Assembly: GCF_963082655.1 (NCBI RefSeq)
Contig: NC_081554.1
Span: forward strand, 56,655,869 to 56,719,868
Direction of reading: 5' to 3'
DNA: 64,000 nucleotides
DNA from: Stomoxys calcitrans
Taxonomy: Eukaryota > Arthropoda > Insecta > Diptera > Muscidae
Numbering within the stretch: position 1 is the first letter of the stretch; each line of letters opens with the position of its first letter. The notes under the pieces were generated by a model. That model did not search any database, was not told the origin of the DNA, and saw only the letters and a program-made list of their open reading frames with translations. The position numbers and the translations under genes are program-made. This document shows, in pieces, positions 52,481 to 64,000 of this stretch.

Positions 52481-53634
52481 ATTTCTGGTTAAGGGAAAAG
52501 TTTCTTTGGTCTAGGAAATTTTGTCAATTTTTTTGCTATAAGAATTTCTTCAAGAATTCTTTGCCTACGGAAATTTTTTTTACTATTTGAAAACTTTCCC
52601 AACCACCCTCGTTGAATTGTTGTTCATTAAGAAAAGAAGATTCTACTGCATACCAAAAAAAGACGTTCTCAAAGTTATTTTTAGTATTAGAGGCATTATC
52701 AATGCATAACAACCAACGAATGAGTATTTATGGCTCCCCAACTCCTGGCTGGCTTAGTTTCAATTCCATCTTTGAGCTGGGATGCCAATAGCCAAGCATA
52801 AGGGGCAAAATAGCTCGTTGGGAATCTGGGAATAAATGTGAGTTTGTGTTATGCTCAAAATACCCTTTGAGTCATTAAAGGCTTCGCACATCAACAAGCA
52901 TCCGCACAAATGCACACAAAATGCCAATGTGAAGGGGAAGGGGAAGATAGAAATGCATTGTTGCATTATTGTCGCCATTGAGGCATGCCAGCAGCAATAA
53001 CACAAGAACGTCGAATCAGCCATGGCAACAGCAGCAACAGCAAAGACAAGATTATTATCAACAGCAGCAACAACAACACTAGCAGTAGCAGCAGTAACAG
53101 TAGCACCAAAGAATTCGTTTTCTTAATTCCAGTAGCATTTTCAAGATGACCATTTACGAGATGTCTGGAGAATTTTAAATGCCAACTTTTATTTTCTTTG
53201 GTTTGCATGGAGGACACAAAGTGTTGTCCGAAGGAAACGGGGTCTTCATGGTACATTCTCTACTCGCCAAGATGCCTGAGCTACCAATGGCCATTGATTA
53301 TTATGCATAACACCCCACCTAAGTGTGGTGAGCTTGAAATAGCATACCGCGCTTTTCAGCTTAGGAAGTTGGCAATTTAGGAAAGCTGAATTGCAAAACC
53401 TGCAATGGAAGAGCAAAGTTAAGTAGAAAGAAGAAGGCGACTTAATTTCACCCTGTACTAGGAAGGGAAGGTATTGTGTTAAGAGAGAAGTTACTTAAGG
53501 TTGCTTCAAAAGCAACCGCAGTACACACTTGGCATGTTGGCTTCAAAAGTAGTCGTAGAGACACTGATGATGCAGAGCATAAATAACAACTTTGCAAGTT
53601 TGAGGGAAAAGTGTACTTAAAATGTTTGGTTGGA
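52481..53634. other. No gene; CAA/CAG-rich microsatellite at about 53005-53105
   Basis: GCAGCAGTAACAGTAGCA-type repeats at 53005-53105 create long Leu- or Gln-rich frames on both strands that look artefactual. The remainder is unassigned. Confidence 0.5.
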
Positions 53635-53975
53635 GGCCACCCTAGAGCAGAAGTTGGCATATCCGCCTATGACGCTGAAAGCCTGGGTTCAAATCCTGGC
53701 GAGAACATCAGAATAAATTTTCAGGTTCAAATCCTGGCGAGAACATCAGAATAAATTTTCAGCAGAGGTTATTCCCTCCTAAAGCTGGCACCATTTGTGA
53801 GGTACTATGGCAGGTAAAACTTTTCCACAACAGACGTGTCGCACTTCGGCACGATGTTTGGACTCGTTTATAAATAGGAGCCCCATATCATTGAGCTTAA
53901 ACTTGAATGGGACAGCATTTATTGATATGTGAGAAGTTTGCTCCTGATCCTTAATGGAATGCTCATGGACAAATT
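53635..53975 (+). mobile_element. SINE copy with duplicated B-box segment
   Basis: The head runs from GGAGGCCACC through CCGCCTATGACGCTGAAAGC. A 38-bp unit starting GGTTCAAATCCTGGC is tandemly duplicated (53686-53723 and 53724-53761), giving two B boxes. The body continues to GGAATGCTCATGGACAAATT. It is more diverged than the 26-kb copy. Confidence 0.87.
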
Positions 53976-55430
53976 TACAAAATTTTTCAATTAAATTCCT
54001 TGGCTGACATGGAAAGCTCAAATGCCCTTACCCTAATCTACCACTGCCTTGTTTTGTCGATCCCTATGCCACTGAACGGAAGCAAAGGCTTAAATCTATA
54101 ATACCCTCGAAAGTTGTAGCACTCTTATCTTGCCACAGTCATCTCAAGTTATTCATTTATGCTGCACTTTTTAGATCGTTGATATTTTTAGATTCCCGTA
54201 TGTTGATGCATAGATTGGTTTTTCCCATATTTGAATTAATTTCCATTTCTAAATGCGTATAATTTTTCTCTCCATCTCTTCTTACTCCTTCCTTGCCTTT
54301 ACCAATTTCATTCTATAGCCATGGCTCTTCGTCATGGAAGATTTGGTGGGAAAATTACAGTGATTATGTGGCACGCATTCAACAAACTTGGCATTTTGGC
54401 TCTTTTTTATGATGATGTGCAGGTTTTTCATTTTTATGGGAGCAGTTTAAGCTGGAATTTCAGCATCAGGTATTTCATAAATTACAAATAATTTCTTTTG
54501 GCTTTTTTTCTTTCTTTCAAATCGAATAAAAAGGAACCTAAGCTGCATTTGAGATCGTGGCTTAAGAGAGTAATTTTAGGGTTTTAGTAATAAGCACCTC
54601 GTAAAAGCTCTTAACAAGTATTCCATAAAGGATAATCCCCTTGAAGGTTATTAAAAGGTTATAAAAAATTGTTTTATGAGGAGATAAAGGTGGTTAATAT
54701 CTTAGACCATAAAACGTTGGTAAGGGCAGTAAGACTATAAGTAGACAACATTTTATTTCTATTGAAAATTTGCCATTTTAAATTTTTGACAATATTTCCC
54801 TTGGCAAGGATGTATTGAAAAAATTGCATATAGAAATGAAATTTTGACAAATTCTGCCATAAAACTAAACTTCCACAAAATTCTCTTTAGAAATAAATTT
54901 TTTTGGCTGAATTTTGACGAAATTTCCTATAGAAATGAAATTTTGACCAAATTTCCCGTACAAAAAAAGTTATGACAAAATTTCCTATAGAAATAAAATT
55001 TTGACGAAATAGAAATGCAATTCATTTCCATAGAAAATTTTGTAAATGTATTTTTCTTTTAGCATTTTTTAGCTGGTGATCAAGACTTTTAGGGCTACGG
55101 GTCTCGTTTAGATACATACTTATATTGGTTATATACTTTCAAAATCGTATTTCAAAGCTACCACTTGAGATTCGCACGTCCTTCCTGTGTCTATCCCAAT
55201 TTGAGGGTAAAAAGTTTACTCTAGTACCAAAGACCTTTTATTGCTGTCCTTTTCTATCCTAATAGGCCTATATAGTATTTTTAATTCCCTTTGTTTTGGG
55301 TAGGATAGGGGGGTGACTGGTATTGCCCTCTGACACTTCCTTTCATTTGTGTGCAATATGATCTGAATCGTCCTACATAATAGTTTGGTGTTGTTTATAT
55401 TGAAAGGAGAGCGTCGCAAAGATCCAAAAT
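53976..55430. other. No gene; degenerate AAATTTTGACAAAATTTCC motifs
   Basis: Units such as CCTATAGAAATGAAATTTTGAC recur five to six times between 54820 and 55010. This is a decayed relative of the 29-bp minisatellite style. Nothing else is recognisable. Confidence 0.5.
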
Positions 55431-57330
55431 ACCATTTATTTGAGTCCTTTATTGTTGCGATCTACATGTCCTGCTGAACGGCAGTACGTGATCCAGATAC
55501 TTGGATCCTTATATCAACATTAGATTCGAACTCTACTGTCATATCATTTCATTCCCCATTGAACATTTCAATTATTCCGATTGAACTATTCGTCCTATTG
55601 AAGGGTAGTTAGTGAGTACCGGTCCACCCAGATTCCGTCAAATGTGTATACCAGATTCTTAGTCAACTCTCAAAGAACTTTCATTTGATAACATTTATTT
55701 GAACGCCGCAGGTGGAGCGGCCCACCTCAATATCCCACCCTAAATTTCGCTTAAATCGCCCCACTCATCTTCGAGATCTGGCGTTTTGGAAAATAGGGTT
55801 GGATGAGGAGGGGGGGAAAGAGGGATATTGCTCTCTGACACATCCTTTCATTTGAGTTCAATACATTCTCCATCGTCCTTTATGAGAGTTTGGTGTTGTT
55901 TTTGTTGGGATCTACATGCTCTGCTGAATGGCGATCTACATGTCCTGCTGAATGGCTGGATGACAAAGAGGTGACTGAGGTACTTGTATCCTTATATCAA
56001 TATTAAATTCGAACCCCATTGACAAAGACCTTTCATTATGATCTAATATGCTCACTTTGGACGGTTTTGGGTTGGTAAATGCACCCAATTTTTAGTATTC
56101 GATAATCATATTCGCACTGTACTCTCGAGTACCAATCATTGGAATCCCATATGGTTCCGGTCGATTCCGGTTGATTTTGGGCGGTACTTTTGATGCGGTA
56201 TTGGGCTTGGGGTGGCGCCTTTGGTATCTAGATTTTTGACATCGTATTCGTATTCTACCCCCCAAATACCATTCATTAGAGTCCCATATTGTCCCGATAG
56301 GTCCACTTTGATCTTGAGAGGTTTTGGGCTTGGGAAGGCTCCTTAGATTATTGGATCCAATTTTAAGTATCATTTTCATACTATACTCTCGAATACTTTT
56401 CATTGGGGTCCTATATTGTACCGATTGGTCCACTTTTTATTTTGGGCGGTACTCTTGGGGGACGTCCGGGGGATCCAATTTTGGACACCATATTCGTATT
56501 TTACTCTCGAAAGCCTTTCATTTGAATCCCATATTTTCCCGATCGGTTCACTTTTGATTGTGGACGCTACTTATGGGATGATTTTGGGCCTGGGATGGCC
56601 CCCTAGGTAGTTGGACTCAATTTGTAATACCACATTCGCATTTAACTCCCAAATAGCTTTCATTTGGTCCACTTTTGATTTTGGGCGCATATATAGAGCG
56701 GTTTTTGGCCTGGGGTGGCCCCCTAATTACTTGGACCCAATTTTTAGCTCCATATTCGTATTTAACTTCCAAATACCTTTCATTTAAGTCCCATATGGTC
56801 CCAATTGGTAAATATGTCCTGCGGGGGGTTTTGGGGGGTGGTTGACATTTTTATGCCAAGTTCGTACTCTACTCTTAAATACCTTTCATTTGATACCCAT
56901 ATTGTCTCAATCGGTAAACATGTCCGTTCGGGGGGGTTTTGGGATGGGGCGTCCCCCCTGGTTATTTAAGCCCAAAATTGCATACCAATTTTGTGTTTTT
57001 GGGGTGCCATAAGGTGGCATAGAAAATTTCGCTTAAATAGGCGCAACCATCTCCAATATCTGAGGTTTTAGCAAATTTGGGTATGGGGGAGGGTCCGCCC
57101 CCACATCAGATAATAAAAAAAACCACCTACCACCTGTGAAAATTTCATGAAAATCGGTTCAGCCGTTTTTGAGTCTATACGGCACAAACAAACAGACCGA
57201 TTCCCATATACTCTTGATTGGGGCGTGAGTATATTGGGCGTTTTTTTTTGGGGGGGGGGGGGCGAGGGGGGCATATTTGTAATCTACTCCCAAATAGCTT
57301 CCATTTGAGCCCCATATTGATATTAACGTT
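55430..57330 (-). repeat. Dispersed repeat K, long reversed copy
   Basis: TTTCATTTGAGTCCCATATT-type blocks, TACTCTCGAATACTTTTCAT, GGTCCACTTTTGATTTTGGG and GGGGTGGCCCCCTA recur about eight to ten times, roughly every 150-200 bp. A G-run lies at about 57250-57262. Confidence 0.8.
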
Positions 57331-57409
57331 CAATTTGTCAGCTTTTCTCAGTTTCCCTGAAACTTTAGAAATGGTGTTTTTCTTAGATTTCGGTCAATAA
57401 CTTGATATT

Positions 57410-58235
57410 GCTTATCAAGTTATTATATTTTCCCAAGCCGTGCCCGCATGCTAAATTTCAGACCTTTTGCTCCATGTTTAAAGAAAGAACCAAATGGTAC
57501 CAATTTTGGTACCAAAATGTATACATTTTTAAATGAATGAATGTTGATCTATCAATCATATACTTCTTAATTGTACCTACTTGCCAAATGTCAGACACTC
57601 TTGCTCCGTCTTAGAAGAAAGTACGAAATGGTACCAATTTTGGTACCAAAATGTGCGAATGGTGAATAGATCATTTAGCTAGCCATCATTTATTTTTTAG
57701 TTGTACCCACATGCCAAATTTCAGACCTCTAGCTCCGTCTGAACAGAAAGTACCAAATGGTACCAAAATGTACCAATTTTAAGAAGAACATTTAGTCACC
57801 CTTCATATATTTCTTAGTTGTACGTACATGTAAAATTTCAGAACCCAAGCTCCATCTGAACAGAAAGTACCAAATGGTACCAATTTTGGTACCAATATGT
57901 ACAAATTTTGAATTAATCATTTAGTCATCCATCATTTATTTCTTAGTTGTACCTAGATGCCAAATTTCGCGCGTCTAGCTCCATCTATAATAAAAGAACC
58001 AAATAGTACCAATTTTGGTACCAAAATGTTCGAATTGTGAAAAAATCATGTAGTCGCCCATCATATAAAAATATGTGAAATATATACAGTTTTACATGCA
58101 TGCCAAATTTCAGACCTCTAGTTCCATCTGCAAAGAAGGTACCAAATAGTACCAATATTGGTACGAAAATGTACGAATTGCAAAAACATCATATTGTTCC
58201 TAGTTTTACCTGCATGCCAAATTTCAAACCTCTAG
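57410..58235 (+). repeat. ~125-bp tandem repeat (J) with GGTACCAA/TTGGTACC hairpins
   Basis: About seven units with CATGCCAAATTTCAGACCTC, AGCTCCATCTGAACAGAAAG and a palindrome GGTACCAATTTTGGTACC (8-bp arms, TT centre), separated by TTTAGTCATCCATCAT. The last units are diverged. Confidence 0.85.
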
Positions 58236-58239
58236 CTTC

Positions 58240-59760
58240 AATTTTTCAATTTTATGGGCATGTTTTTCGGCCTAGAGATGAAGCCTATTGAAGTTGGAAA
58301 AAATCGGTTCAGATTTGGATATAGCTCCCATATATATGTTCGTCCGATTTGCAGTAATAATGCAATAAAATTGTCATTTGTTAACAGATTCTCTTGAAAT
58401 TTGGCACGAAGGATTTTCTCTTGACTCTCGACATATCTGGAGAATTTCATGGAATTCGGTTCAGATTTAGATATAGCTCCTATATATATGTTCGTCCGAT
58501 TTGCAGTAACACTGTAATAAAATGGTCTTTTATTGACCGATTCTCTCGAAATTTGGGAGGAAGGATTTTTTTATGAATTCCGACATTACGAATGAATTTC
58601 ATCGAAATTGGTTCAGATTTGGATATAGCTCCCATATATATGTTCGTCCGAGTTGCAGTAATAATGCAATAAAATGGTCATTTGTTAACAGATTCTCTTG
58701 AAATTTGGCACGAAGGATTTTCTCTTGACTCTCGACGTAACTGGTGAATTTCATGGAAACCAGTTTAGATTTGGATATAGCTCTCATATATATGTTCGTC
58801 CGATTTGCAGTAATACTGCAATAAAATGGTCGTTTATTAACCGATTCTCTCGAAACTTGGGAGGAAGCATTTTTTTATGACTTCCGACATTACGAGTGAA
58901 TTTCATGGAAATCGGTTCAGATTTGGATATAGCTCCCATATATATGTTCGTCCGATTTGCAGTAATATTGCAATAAAATGGTCGTTTATTAACCGATTCT
59001 CTCGAAATTTGGGAGGAAGGATTTTCTCTTGACTCTCGACGTAGCTGGTGAATTTCATGGAAATCGGTTCAGATTTGGATATAGCTCCCATATAGATTGT
59101 ATGTTCGTCCGACTTGTAGTAATATTGCAATAAAATGGTCATTTGTTAACAGATTCTCTTGAAATTTGGCACGAAGGATTTTCTCTTGACTCTCGACGTA
59201 ACTGGTGAATTTCATGGAAATCAGTTTAGATTTGGATATAGCTCCCAACCGATTCTCTCGAAATTTGGGTGGAAGGATTTTCTCTTGACTCTCGACGTAA
59301 CTGGTGAATTTTATGGAAATCGGTTCAGATATGGATATAGCTCCCATATATATGTTCGTCCGATTTGTTGTAATATTGCAATAAAATGGTCATTTATTAA
59401 CAGATTCTCTTGAAATTTGGCACCAAGGATTTTCCCTCCCGACATATCTGGAGAAATCGGTTCAGATTTTGATATATCCGTCGTATATGTATATCTCCCG
59501 ATTTTTACTTCTGGAGCAATTGCAATGGCATTTTTTGACCAATCTTGCCAAAACTTTTGTACAACGGTTTAATCGAGTACTACTACAATATCTGGGAAGT
59601 TTCCTCGTAATCAGTTTAGATTTAAATATACCTCCCATTAATATGTTCGTCAGATTTTGGGTAATTTGCATTAATGTTGCCATTTGTCAACCGTAGTTAT
59701 TACAGTTCGAGCATATTTGCTCAAAATTTGAAACAACCTCCGAGATCCATCAAAATGGGT
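58240..59760 (-). repeat. ~152-bp tandem array F
   Basis: TTCAGATTTGGATATAGCTC recurs about every 152 bp from near 58308 to near 59330. Two monomer types alternate (GGCACGAAGGATTTTCTCTT versus GGGAGGAAGGATTTTTTTAT), so a ~304-bp dimer is the higher-order unit in part of the array. Reading frames of 60-90 codons on both strands are repeat translations. Confidence 0.88.
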
Positions 59761-61290
59761 TCAGAATTGAACTCCCACATTGCACTTATAGGGTAGGTGT
59801 AGGGTGTTATACAGTCGGCTCCGCCCCAAATTTTGCCCTTTCTTACTGGTTTTCATATTCAAGGATTAATAAAAACTCCCAAAACAACTAAAAATTTTCT
59901 AAATCTCTAGTTTCGCTTATAAAATCTGAAATATCCCACCCAATAAGATATCGTGTTTAGGATTTGGCTGCACAAGTTTTTTGGCCAGAAACGCATTAAA
60001 CCCAAAGAGCTTTCCACAAGGTATTCTGTCATCATACGGTGAATACTTTTCTGCAGGCAAAAAAATTCCACTAAAAGCCTGCATAAAAAAACGTTCGCTC
60101 AGCCTAAAACGTTTACCTAGAGCTTCGATTTTGATTGCCAGTAGTGTTTAGTTGATTTTTAGCAAAGGTTTGTGTTTTTTAGCTGTCACTTGCTGCAATC
60201 AAAATGGACTCTCTCTGCATATAGGCCAGGCAACTCAGAAGACCACTTGTGTGTGGTGTGTCCATCACATGGCTAATTCTTTTAAAACCTTTGCTGCAAT
60301 AGAGCATCAGCGGCTTTGTGTGCGTTTTGGTTTTTTCTCCTAGAAACGACATTTGGGATGCTATTGTTTTTCCCACGATTTTTGCAAGCAAAAAAGAAAA
60401 AGTGAAGGCATTAAAGCATATATCACACGCGAACAGCCAATTCATCCAACCCATGGACATGGACGCAACATTTCACAAAAACAAGGTTTTCCCCCAGGTT
60501 CCTACTGGGGGAGCAGAAAACAATCAACTAGCATAGCGCAGCAGATACACGGGTACATGTGTTGTTCGCTGTTGGGATCTTTTAAAACACACGATGCACT
60601 CATTCGAACACACATTCGAACACACATTCACTTTGGGGAACAAAGGTGTCAGAGTTGGCTATTCCAGGCCACATTTGAAATGTCTCTGAATTAGTGCAGA
60701 TTGGCATTTTGTTGAATGCCAAAGAAAGGTGTAAAGAGAAAAAAATTAAAAATCCAACAGAACTGTGGAAAAAAACACACAAGACTTAGAGCTAAGGTGA
60801 TGATGATGACGATGGTGGGGATATTTGTACTAAGAGGCATACTCATTGTCTTTTTTCATTTGCCCGAAGCTTCTTTGACCATCTACTACAGTCTGAACAC
60901 TCGATGGTCAATTTCATGCATGTCATTTGGGGCATGAGTCATGTTTGTCTTATATAGCCTGGGAAAAAAGGCTGGTGTTGTTTAAAAGAAGCTTTGCAAG
61001 TTGAGGAAAAAAGGTATAGTAGTAGTAGTTAGTCGTATTTAGGAAATGTTTACCACCAAGGAACATCTCTTTTCCTTTTAGATGTGACAAACGAATTGCA
61101 GAGTAGTGGTGTAAATGGAACTCCCTTTGCAATGATTTGAAACCTAAAGCAGGCAGCCATTCATTGTTAGGTGAGAAGTCACACTGCAATTTCTTATGGG
61201 TATGCTCTCGCATCCCCCTAATGAGCGATTTAAGGACTATGATTTGTAAATATGAATCTGGAATGCCCAAAATCAGTAACGAAAGGCAAA
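59761..61290. other. No gene recognised
   Basis: Low-copy-looking sequence with several frames of 60-113 codons on both strands, none with a recognisable domain. A short (GTA)n tract occurs near 61017. Confidence 0.4.
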
Positions 61291-61293
61291 AGT

Positions 61294-63300
61294 CGGGCCG
61301 AGCCGACTATATAATACCCTACACCACCGAGTCTAGGTACTATTTATTATAAAATAGAACCTGTGTTTAAACTTAGTCAGACTTTAATTTTGCATACCTA
61401 TTGAAATGTTGAAGATAACCTTCTAAGATTTTCTTACGATAGAACATAAATTGTGGCTACTACAGCCTTAAGGGCCATATAGAACGAAAGGTATATATAC
61501 TGGAGCTACATCTATATCTGGACCAACTGCAATGAAATTTAGCACCTGTGCTAGTAATTCAAATAAAACAGTTCACGCCGAATTTTTAAAAGATCGAATT
61601 AAAATTGGAGCTTCTATAGCCTTAGAAGGTCATATCGGATGAAAGATATATATGGGAGGTATATCTAAATCTGAACCGATTTTTGTGAAATTTCGCACAC
61701 GTATTTGGACGTCCAATAAAACATCTCGGGCAAAATTTTGTAAGGATCGGACCAAAATTGTGGCGACTACAGCTTTCAAAGCCCATATCGGATCAAAGAT
61801 ATATATAGGAGCTATATCTAAATCTGAACCGATTTTTATTAAATTGTTGCACACAAAACATATCGTGCAACATTTTGTAAAGATCGGACTAAAATTATAG
61901 CTTCTATAGCCTTAGAAGGCCAAATCGGTTGAAATATATATATGTGAGCTATATGTATATCTGAACCGATTTTCGTGAAATTTTGCTCACGTATTGGGAC
62001 GACAAATAAAAGATCTCGTGCGAAATTTTGTAAAGATCGGACCAAAATTGTGGCTAATAAAGCCTTTAAAGTTCATATCGGATGAAATATATATATGGCA
62101 GCTATATCTAAATCTGAACCGATTTTTCTAAAATTTCGCACAAGTATTTGGACGACAAATAAAACATCTCATGCAAAATTTTGTAAAGATTAGACCAAAA
62201 TTGTGGCGACTAAGGCCTTAAAAGACCATATCGGATGAAATATATATATGGAAGGTATATCTAAATCTGGACCGATTTTTGTGAAATTTTGCTCACGTAT
62301 TGGGACGACAAATAAAACATCTCGTGCGAAATTTTGTAAAGATCGGACCAAAATTGTGGCTAATAAAGCCTTTAAAGTTCATATCGGTTGAAAGATATAA
62401 AAGGGAACTATATCCAAATCTGAAACGATTTTTATAAAATTATGCACACGTATTGGAACGACGAATAAAACATCTCATGCAACATTTTGTAAAGATTGGA
62501 CCAAAATTGTGGCGACTAAGGCCTTAAAAGACCATATCGGATGAAAGATATATATGGGAGCTGTATCTAAATCTGAACCGATTTATATGAAATTTTGCTC
62601 ACGTATTGGGACGACAAATAAAACACCTCGTGCGAAATTTTGTAAAGATCGGATCAAAATTATGGCGACTACTGCCTTCAAATCCCATATCGGATGAAAT
62701 ATATATATGGCAGCTATATCCAAATCTGAAACGATTTTTATAAAATTATGCACACGTATTGGAACGACGAATAAAACATCTCGTGCAAAATTTTGTAAAG
62801 ATTGGACCAAAATTATGGCGACTACCGCTTTTAAAGCCCTTATCGGATGAAGGATATATATGGAAGCTATATCTAAATCTGGACCGATTTTCATGAAATG
62901 TTGCACACATATGTAGACCTGAAAAAAAATATCCAACGCCAAATTTAGTAAAGATCGAACGAAAATTGTGGCTTCTACAGCCTTAAAAAGCCATATCGGA
63001 TGAAAGATATATATGGGAGCTATATCTAAATCTGAAGCGATTTTTTTCAAAATCAATAACGTTTGTCCTTGTGCCAAAAAAGTGACATGTGCAAAATTTC
63101 GTGACAATTGGACTACAAATACGACCTGCACATTGATTACAAGAATACATGGACTCACAGACGGACATGGCTAAATCGAATCAGAAAGTGATTCTGAGTC
63201 GATCGGTATACTTATCAATGGGTCTAACTCTTCTCCTTTTAGTGTTGCAAACAAATGCACAAATCTATAATACCCTGTAACCTAGTGGTGGTGTAGGGTA
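61294..63300 (+). mobile_element. ~2-kb array-type element G with both ends
   Basis: The 5' end has AGTCGGGCCGAGCCGACT, an inverted repeat, then TACCCTACACCACC (61315-61328). The body holds about ten ~152-bp monomers with GATATATATGGGAGCTATAT, AAATCTGAACCGATTTTTGT and AAAATTTTGTAAAGATCGGA. The 3' part contains CAGACGGACATGGCTAAATC and ends GGTGGTGTAGGGTA (63287-63300), the exact complement of the 5' motif. It codes for nothing. Confidence 0.8.
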
Positions 63301-63524
63301 CAAAGACGCTTGTGCAAATTTTCATTAGAATCGAACAACAAATATGACCTGGACCTTGACTACGAGAATATATGGACAGATAGGCGGACATAGCTAAATC
63401 GAATCAGGAAGTGATTCTAAGCCGATCGGTATGCTTAACAATGGATCTAGCTCTTCTCCTTCTTTGCGTTGAAAACAAATGCACAAAGTTATAGCACCCT
63501 GTACCACAGTGGTAGTCTAGGGTA
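63301..63524 (+). repeat. Second copy of the element G 3' end, in tandem
   Basis: GCTAAATCGAATCAGGAAGT, AGCCGATCGGTATGCTTAAC and AGCTCTTCTCCTT repeat the 3' end of element G, finishing GTGGTAGTCTAGGGTA. It directly follows the first 3' end and precedes the 5' end of the next element. Confidence 0.75.
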
Positions 63525-63529
63525 TAGCA

Positions 63530-64000
63530 AGCAAAAACGTGCTAAGTTTGGCCGGCCCGAATCTGGGGAACCAACCTCCATGGATTCTGCTAAAATATGG
63601 GAGCTATACCAGGTTACACACCGATTTGGACCGTACTTAGCACAGATGTTGAGAGTCATAACCAAACACTATATGCAAAATTTGAGCCAAATCGGATGAG
63701 AAATGAGACTTCCAGGGGCTAAAGAAATCAAATCGGGAAATCGGTTCATATGGGAGCTATATAAAGTTATAGACCGATTTGAACCGTACTTGGAACAGTT
63801 ATTGGGAGTCACAGCAGATCATTACGTGCAAAATTTCAGCCAAATCGGTAAAAAAATTCGGCTTCCAGGGGCTCAATAAGTCAAATCGGGAGATCGATTT
63901 ATATGGGAGCTATATCAGGTTCTCAACCTATTTAGACGGTACTTGAAGCAGTTGTTGTTAGTCGTAACAGAACACTATGTGCGAAATTTCAGCCTAATCG
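63530..64000 (+). repeat. Array element H, 5' end and first three monomers (runs off the window)
   Basis: CGTGCTAAGTTTGGCCGGCC and CCAACCTCCATGGATTCTGC match the 5' end of array C. Monomers with GGAGCTATACCAGGTTACAC, GCAAAATTTGAGCCAAATCG and CTTCCAGGGGCT follow. It is truncated by the window edge. Confidence 0.83.

Noticed and set aside
52966..53256. Leucine-rich membrane-protein-like frame
   Set aside because: The poly-Leu run is the reverse translation of a CAA/CAG microsatellite, with no other coding signal.

Overview
This window looks like intergenic or intronic DNA from a higher fly, probably a calyptrate (Muscidae-like) species. That is an inference from repeat style: AT-rich DNA, gypsy and LOA/R1-like retroelements, mariner-type MITEs, tRNA-derived SINEs and ~150-bp tandem-repeat elements. 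Nearly everything recognisable is mobile or satellite DNA. One short exon (6883-7063, minus) is the only plausible host coding sequence; it encodes a signal-anchor-like N terminus and ends at a clean splice donor.

Layout. 0-7 kb: a foldback, LINE relics, a MITE, a SINE and two ~150-bp arrays, then the host exon. 8.2-11.9 kb: a ~31-bp minisatellite of hairpin monomers. 12.0-12.2 kb: a small SINE with a perfect 13-bp target duplication. 13.9-21.1 kb: two more ~150-bp arrays around LINE relics. 21.1-24.5 kb: a LINE with ORF1, endonuclease and C-terminal domains; its reverse-transcriptase core is deleted and a canonical -1 slippery heptamer sits at the ORF1 stop. 24.8-33.2 kb: a retroelement leader with a tRNA-Lys primer site, SINE copies (two with perfect target duplications), LINE fragments and assorted tandem repeats. 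34.6-36.5 kb: duplicated unknown DNA, a mariner relic and an array. 38.2-49.4 kb: a 29-bp minisatellite interrupted by a complete 6,710-bp Ty3/gypsy element with identical 733-bp LTRs. 49.4-64 kb: a LINE relic split by a MITE, inverted SINEs, and several tandem-repeat elements.

How the parts relate. The ~150-bp arrays appear to be the bodies of one superfamily of dispersed elements. They share a dyad-symmetric ~39-bp box, a second box reading CAAAATTTCAGCCAAATCGG, palindromic 5' ends and, in the clearest copy (61.3-63.3 kb), a perfect 14-bp subterminal inverted repeat. This resembles Helentron/DINE-1-type elements, but that assignment is a hypothesis. LINE fragments of one LOA/R1-like family recur about eight times and are mostly internally deleted. 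Its 3' end resembles the tail of the small SINE at 12 kb, suggesting a LINE-SINE partnership. Nested insertions (MITE in LINE, SINE in array, gypsy in minisatellite, SINE in SINE) give a relative order of events. I found no rRNA, genuine tRNA gene, CRISPR array or complete host gene.
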